Shown in pieces: positions 59,101-64,000 of a stretch of 64,000 bases of DNA (positions are counted from its first letter, which is position 1; each line of letters begins with the position of its first letter). The notes below the pieces were generated by a model. That model was not told the origin of the DNA. It did not search any database and worked only from the letters and a program-made list of their open reading frames with translations. The stretch comes from Dermacentor variabilis (Eukaryota > Arthropoda > Arachnida > Ixodida > Ixodidae), in contig NC_134569.1 in the NCBI RefSeq assembly GCF_050947875.1, positions 36,865,277-36,929,276 of the forward strand, read 5' to 3'. The position numbers and the translations under genes are program-made.

Positions 59101-59499
59101 TCTTTGACTTCTTTACGGAAGCGCTATAGAAGAAGAACCATGGTGCTTCTCCAGACTTGACAGCATCGGATTTAGAGCACCCAGTATTTGAAATGCACTA
59201 TGAGCAGCCAGAGTACGAATGCTAGTCAGAAGCACGCGAATGGTATTCATGAGGGTTTTTATCATGTCTGTGACCTCCTTATCTTGTTTGTTGCCACAGA
59301 CTCGTTCCGAAGTGTCCTTGAACGAGCGATTTTGCGTCTCTGCTGGCAGGTTTATCGACGGCTGCGGCCATACGTCAGGTGGACCAATGATACTTGTGTC
59401 CTTCTCGGGGTGCTTGTTGCTGGCATTTCTGGGCGCTTGTGCTAGTGGGTGGACCGTCCGTGGGAGAGGCGCATCCCTAGCATCGGCAACAGGTTTTCT

Positions 59500-60475
59500 A
59501 GAAGGTGTCTGGTGACGAGAGCGCCGACGTCATACCTTGGAAGCAGCCTCTCTGTGGGTGGAACCGTCTCTGACCATTTGCTTCAACACTTGCATCTCCT
59601 TCTTCATGTTTGACAATCCTTTGAAGATGAATCGTGAGGGCCGTGGCAATTGCTGCACTTGCGATGTTCTGCATGGCAGGCGTCTGTATCGCGTTACTCT
59701 GAGCATTGCGAGCACACAGAAGAATTTGCACAAACAGTGCTGGCGTGTCTCATCTTACATCAGTTCCGGCACTGAAGTGGTCTTGGCACGAGCGGCAGCA
59801 CTGCATGTCGAAAATTACCAACTTTGACTTGTGACAGGAGGAGGTCTCCTTTGAAAACAAGTTTTACGCATTGCGAATTACCAAAGCGATGGTCTTGCAA
59901 TGTCAGAAGACCTTCCGTCACCTGCTTGATGAGAATTGGAAAGTCATTTTGCCTGATGGAAGTGTCGACATCGTAAATAACACCTGCCGTGGAGTCCTTG
60001 CCGTCTGGTATGTAAGAGCGTACATTGATGCCACCCAACACATTGACTTTGTTCAATAAATCTAGCGCACTACGTTGCGTAACGTCGATAGCGAGAACAT
60101 TCTTGCTACCATTGAGCCTCACGTCTGTGATTTGTCCCGAGGCGAGAGCCTCAAGAGACACAGACGTGGCTTGACGATTAAGCCGGTTGAGACATCAGCA
60201 GCATCCACCGGTACAAACGAAATAGTGTGAACCGGTGGCTCTGGCGTAATCATCGTATGTTTACTTACTGCAGGAGAACACATAAGTAGTCGTCTCTTTG
60301 TCTTACGCCTTGTCACGGGCACAAAGTCACCTTTTTCAGAGCTTTCGTCACTGACCGAAGAGTATAGCAGCGTTTCCTCACTGTCGGCGTCGCTCGGGTG
60401 ACTGGAGCGCTTTCTTGCAGCGACTACAGTGGACATGGAAGGTATGGGCGGAAGCCCCGGTGATTCCACGTCCAT
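59500..60475 (-). pseudogene. LINE ORF1 (gag-like nucleic-acid chaperone), broken
   Basis: It starts with M-D-V-E-S-P at 60,475, has an acidic D-A-D-S-E-E-T-L-L-Y-S-S-V-S-D stretch, and shifts frame near 60,170. It continues as SLEALASGQITDVRLNGSKN...GVIYDVDTSI (60,161-59,760). A stop interrupts the first zinc knuckle (C-R-N-stop-C-K-M-R-H...C). Two further knuckles (CSQCSE...C, CSNCHGPHD...C) follow at about 59,720-59,640. ORF1 proteins of I-type LINEs bind the element RNA. It shares family and order with the plus-strand copy at 62,117. Confidence 0.8.
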
Positions 60476-60480
60476 TTACG

Positions 60481-61330
60481 CTGTCACAGGAACGGCGTCT
60501 TCCGGAAGCACTAAAGAAAAACTTGCAAAATTACAAAGTCTGAAAGCAGTTAGAATCAAGTACGGCTTATCGAAGATATGAGCCGTGATTTCATGGATAG
60601 TGCTAGCGTTTTGCCATCACCCCTGTTGTGTTTTTTGTCACACCATCTGCATCTGCTTGAGGCAGCAATTAAGCTTTGGCAATTTTTGGCCTGCAAGTAA
60701 TCTACACAAAGCACTACCGACATTAATAGTGACGCGTACTATACTCGTGATAGTGACACTTATCGATTAGTGTCTAGTGACAAGTATCACACAACTCCGG
60801 TACAATCAACATCTGATGTGTGAGTTCTGTGGAACATCTGGTATACCTTATGGTCACGCCAAGCCTTTTAGGCGCATGCGCATCACGTAACGCCATAGGC
60901 ACCCGTGTTGTCACTTGTGGCTCGGTAGTTGGTTTGTACCTATTAGAGTGTAATCAAACGCTCTTCCCTGCTCTGATATTGCTTGAACCTGTTTCGCGTC
61001 CTGTTTCGTAGTGCTAGACACCAAATCGCATTACCCTCTTCGCTATGCTGTTGGCAATGAAAAAGAGCACCTTCTTTACTTCGTTCGTGCTTCTCTTACT
61101 CCCCCAACCATATATATAGCAAGGCTGGCAATGTAAATACCCATGAATGGATAATAAACGTAAAAAAATATTTATCATATCTGTAAAGCATGCGATGTTG
61201 AGAAATATAACAAAAATTCGTTAGAACCCAGCTCACAACGATTGTTGACAGTAATGCGCTCAGAACTGAATCAAAATAGCGACACCACGTATTGCCACTG
61301 TCAAAACGAGTCATGTATGAGGCGTGCACT
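60481..61330. other. Spacer between the two head-to-head LINEs, left part
   Basis: AT-rich; may include the 5' UTR of the minus-strand LINE. No gene recognised. Confidence 0.4.
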
Positions 61331-61617
61331 GCAACGACACTTCTCTTTAGCGCCTCCTTAAGACTCGACGCCTCCGAAATGCATGGTGCGCTGGTGGGTC
61401 GATATGTCGGAACGCTGAGATACGCGCCACGCGGCTGCCGGGCTCATCTTTCGGGTTTATTTCTCAACAAGCTGCGCCATCTAGTGGGGCTGACGAGAAG
61501 TCTGCGCGTGGCCTCCTAGACGAGAAGGATGGAGCGCCAGTGTGTGCGAACGCTGATAATTGTTCTCTTGCTTGCCGCAATCTCAGTTGAACATACATAG
61601 TGACCCAAGTTGACAGC

Positions 61618-61990
61618 AAGGGGTTCATTGAAGAGCGGCACATAGGCATACCCAATGCATTCATGGCGCAGCTCGATAAAGCGCTGGCGTGAAAGGCGTT
61701 CATTGAAAGACATCACATACCTAGAGTATTTGTGGCGCAGCCTGCTAAAGCGTCAAGTTCCTGTCCTTGAGGAAACCTCCTGACGTGGGTTTGATGCCAC
61801 ACAGTATCAAAAAAACTTAAAGGATCTTTCTGTTTTTTATTGTAGAGCGGCACACACGTACCGGCACTTAACCTTGACTCAACTTGTCTTAAAAGTGGTT
61901 CATTGAAAACCAGCGCAGACTGATTGGCACATACGCAGTGCTCCTAGTCGGCGTTTCATTTCAAAGAGTTTCATTGAAAAGTGGCACATA
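61618..61990 (+). repeat. Irregular tandem monomers upstream of LINE ORF1
   Basis: GGTTCATTGAAGAGCGGCAC (61,621), CGTTCATTGAAAGACATCAC (61,697), GGTTCATTGAAAACCAGCGC (61,897) and AGTTTCATTGAAAAGTGGCA (61,967) each start a related block; the first two share CATGGCGCAGCTCGATAAAG / TGTGGCGCAGCCTGCTAAAG. Spacing is irregular (about 76, 200 and 71 bp). Confidence 0.6.
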
Positions 61991-62116
61991 CCCAGACCCG
62001 CATCTACAGTGACGAAGACGAAGTGATTCTTGTAGAGACCATTGTTCCTTCGCGCTTCCGTATTTTCGGCTTTCTGCCGTGTTTTACAGAGAGACGACGC
62101 TCCCATTGCCACGGAA

Positions 62117-63456
62117 ATGGAAGTGGAGTCGGCAGAATGCCGACGCGACGTGACTGTTTCAGCAGGAACCGGCCCGAGGAAGCGAAATTGCCCGCCTAGT
62201 CAAGCTGACAGCGAGAACACTGTGTTGTACTCCTGCTTAAGCAATGAAGCATCAGATATCGAAGGCTTCGAAAGAGTAGTAGACCGGAAAACCAAGAGAA
62301 GAAACATCAGCGGACGGTCTTCGTGAAGTAAGTCTACCGTCATGACACTGCGAAGGCCATTGGCGCACACATTTCCTTTTGTGCCGGACACACCTGCCGA
62401 CAACCTCAACCGCCTTAATCTACAAGCGATTTCCGTTTCTATAGAGGTTCTTCACCCAGGAGAAATCAAACATATCAGAATTAATACTCGAAAGAACGTC
62501 CTGGCTGTTGATGTCCACAACCGAAGTGCAATCAATTCTTTGATGGCAGTAAAGCTCCTGGGCAGCATCAATGTGCACTACCTCATTCCGCAGGACAAGG
62601 AAACTATGGCTGGTGTGGTTTATGATACTGACACATCGATTAGCTACAGCGACCTGGCAATTTTACTCAAATATGCGACAGATGGTGTTGCCTTACTGCA
62701 AGCTCGGCGACTTGGCCATTCGACCTGTATAAGGCTCGTCTTTAAAGGTGGCTGCCTACCATCACATGTAAAGGTCAGCCACTTTCTGCATGTGGTACGA
62801 CCTTTCGTACCCAAACCGATTAAGTGCAGAAGGTGTCAGAGAGTTGGACATATGAGTGCTTTCTGCCGAAATACAACGATATTTCCACGATGTTCCAAAG
62901 AGCACGACATTGACACTTGCCGTGTAACAGAGCTCAAGTGCCCAAATTTTCAAGGTTCACACGCTGCATCCTCAAAACCCTGTCCACGCCTAAATAAAGA
63001 ACAGAAAGCCTTGAGAAAAATGGCCAGAGACGGACCATCACGCAGAGATGCTTCTGCAGCGATAAGTCGACGCAGAAACGAAAGTCTACGAAATCCCCTT
63101 CTGGTTCAAGGGAAATCTCTCGTCCGGCAACGCCGCCTCCTGTTCCATCTGTCTCCAATAAGAGCACGAATGTCCACGAAAAAAACGACCAGGCTATTCA
63201 TGCTTCATCGAGTGAGGTGTGGCCAGCACTGCCAAAGACATGCCACGCGCCAGAGCCACAGCACATGACTCGCCGCTTAAAGTCAAATGTCACTTCAGTT
63301 GACCAAATGCGAGATAAGAATTCACAAGTAATTGCTATGCTCAAATCGCTCACGAATGTCATGCGTCTACTACTGACAAACATGGACACTCCGGCTGCTG
63401 GTAGCTCACTGCAAGTATTGGACGCGCTGACTCCAGTGCTTGAAAGCATCGCATAG
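62117..63456 (+). pseudogene. LINE ORF1 (gag-like) with two frameshifts
   Basis: ATG at 62,117 (M-E-V-E-S-A, as in the sister copy M-D-V-E-S-P). An acidic S-Q-A-D-S-E-N-T-V-L-Y-S stretch is followed by RKTKRR. A frameshift between about 62,310 and 62,345 leads to the main block 62,345-63,070: KNVLAVDVHNRSAINSLMAV, AGVVYDTDTSISYSDLAIL and zinc knuckle C-R-R-C-Q-R-V-G-H-M-S-A-F-C (perfect C-x2-C-x4-H-x4-C). Two further Cys-rich knuckles follow. A second frameshift near 63,070 precedes a Pro/Ser-rich linker and a C-terminal helix ending in V-L-E-S-I-A and TAG at 63,456. Predicted RNA-binding, nuclear or cytoplasmic RNP component. Confidence 0.8.
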
Positions 63457-63460
63457 CACC

Positions 63461-64000
63461 ATGGCCCGCCCTTCGCTGCGCTTCCACAAGGAAGTCAAGA
63501 AAGCATCTCTATTACAGTGGAATGCCCGTGGTCTCAAATTGAGAATTTCATATTTTAGACACTTTGTCTACGAAAACCATTTTCCCATTCTCGTAATTTG
63601 CGAACCAAACGTGCATAATGTTATACGCATTTCTGGCTATGAGGCATTCATGCCCTCTACCTGTGGTGATGTGAGCAAGGTAATTGTATATATTAGATGT
63701 AATCTGACATAAGTGTTGCACCCAGTCCCGCCTTACGACAAAAACCAATACCTGTGTTTAATTGTGAAAACGAATAAGCTTACGTTCGCACTCGTCACTG
63801 TTTACATTGCTCCTTCAAGTGGCTTCGACTCTAAACGACTGCACGACGTGCTATCAGCGACACCTGACCCTAAGGTTCTCACCGGAGATTCTAATGCTCA
63901 CCGTCCGCTTTGGGGGAGTTTCAAGATGGACTCCAGGGAAAGGAGACTGGCATCCTCTGCCACACAGCACGACCGTTGCTGCCTCAACGATGGTAGTCCG
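63461..64000 (+). pseudogene. LINE ORF2, APE endonuclease N-terminus (partial)
   Basis: ATG at 63,461 opens M-A-R-P-S-L-R-F-H-K, then the APE start S-L-L-Q-W-N-A-R-G-L with the catalytic Asn, and VICEPNV with the catalytic Glu. A TAA at 63,710-63,712 interrupts the frame. The same frame then reads on without a stop to the window end, through LVTVYIAPSSGF and L-T-G-D-S-N-A-H-R-P-L-W-G, the catalytic GDxNAH box. It is one nonsense mutation away from an intact reading frame over the visible part. The RT and RNase H lie outside the window. Confidence 0.82.

Larger units (their letters stand above)
55420..60480 (-). mobile_element. Nearly full-length I-superfamily LINE, inactive
   Basis: In order on the minus strand: ORF1 (gag-like, three CCHC-type knuckles; 60,475 to about 59,500), APE endonuclease remnants (about 59,100-58,455), reverse transcriptase (58,179-57,197), RNase H (56,460 to about 55,800), the C-terminal HLLCECP segment (to about 55,620) and a 3' tail with AGGGTAGCCAGC...CTGGCTAACC (55,500-55,470) plus a purine/pyrimidine-rich end. 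Multiple frameshifts and stops, and a deletion of the RT active site, make it non-functional. The 5' end was not defined beyond 60,480. Confidence 0.88.
61330..64000 (+). mobile_element. I-superfamily LINE, well preserved, cut by the window edge
   Basis: A likely 5' UTR (from about 61,330-61,400, start uncertain) contains repeated TTCATTGAA units at 61,623, 61,699, 61,899 and 61,970, three of them followed by (A)GCGGCACATAC-like blocks. ORF1 runs 62,117-63,456 with two frameshifts. ORF2 starts at 63,461, five bases after the ORF1 stop, and continues into the window edge with one nonsense codon. It is the same family as the minus-strand copy at 55,420-60,480, in head-to-head orientation. Confidence 0.8.

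Overview
This window is eukaryotic and almost certainly from a hard tick (Ixodida, probably a metastriate such as Rhipicephalus, Dermacentor, Hyalomma or Amblyomma). Three things support this. There are spliced immunoglobulin-domain exons with GT-AG borders. There are several copies of a tRNA-derived SINE that I recognise as the tick Ruka family. There is also a dense set of non-LTR retrotransposon fragments, a Penelope-like element and long microsatellites typical of tick intergenic and intronic DNA. Nothing points to prokaryotic operons or CRISPR.

One host gene is visible. It lies on the minus strand and spans at least 30 kb (35,039 down to 4,711). Four exons (35,039-34,832; 31,834-31,679; 14,660-14,532; 5,001-4,711) join in matching phase. 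They encode the second half of Ig domain 1, all of Ig domain 2 (split over two exons) and Ig domain 3 of a lachesin-like / DIP (Dpr-interacting protein) neuronal cell-surface protein. The signal-peptide/first-half-Ig1 exon and the C-terminal exon were not found. Its three introns (about 3.0, 17.0 and 9.5 kb) hold most of the repeats in the first half of the window.

Layout: 0.2-1.8 kb, a foldback hairpin, a possible TIR element and a LINE tail; 2.0-2.4 kb, microsatellites; 4.1-4.3 kb, a second foldback hairpin; 4.7-5.0 kb, the Ig3 exon; 5.1-11.5 kb, LINE tails, a Penelope-like element and a Jockey/CR1-like LINE; 12-17.5 kb, microsatellites, a dispersed repeat, the Ig2b exon and local duplications; 18-30 kb, mostly unassigned intron with GC-rich patches and a 300-bp tetranucleotide array; 30.8-35.0 kb, a Ruka SINE, the Ig2a exon, a microsatellite, a LINE with RNase H and the Ig1b exon; 35.8-40.6 kb, a tRNA-Gly-like SINE, a 291-bp tandem repeat, a 78-bp minisatellite and a LINE fragment; 42.9-44.7 kb, a candidate hAT-type element; 46-51 kb, a dispersed repeat and nested LINE fragments; 52.9-55.1 kb, SINEs; 55.4-64 kb, two head-to-head copies of one RNase H-bearing LINE family. 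The minus copy is nearly full length but catalytically dead. The plus copy is much better preserved and runs off the window edge.

The observations I rate highest are: (i) a 3'-terminal hairpin shared by the tails of the RNase H-bearing LINE family, with a covarying closing pair; (ii) a 78-bp minisatellite of ten anchors with no indel, open on both strands; (iii) a 13-bp motif shared by two long foldback hairpins and the end of the Penelope-like element; (iv) an unnamed dispersed repeat in three copies.
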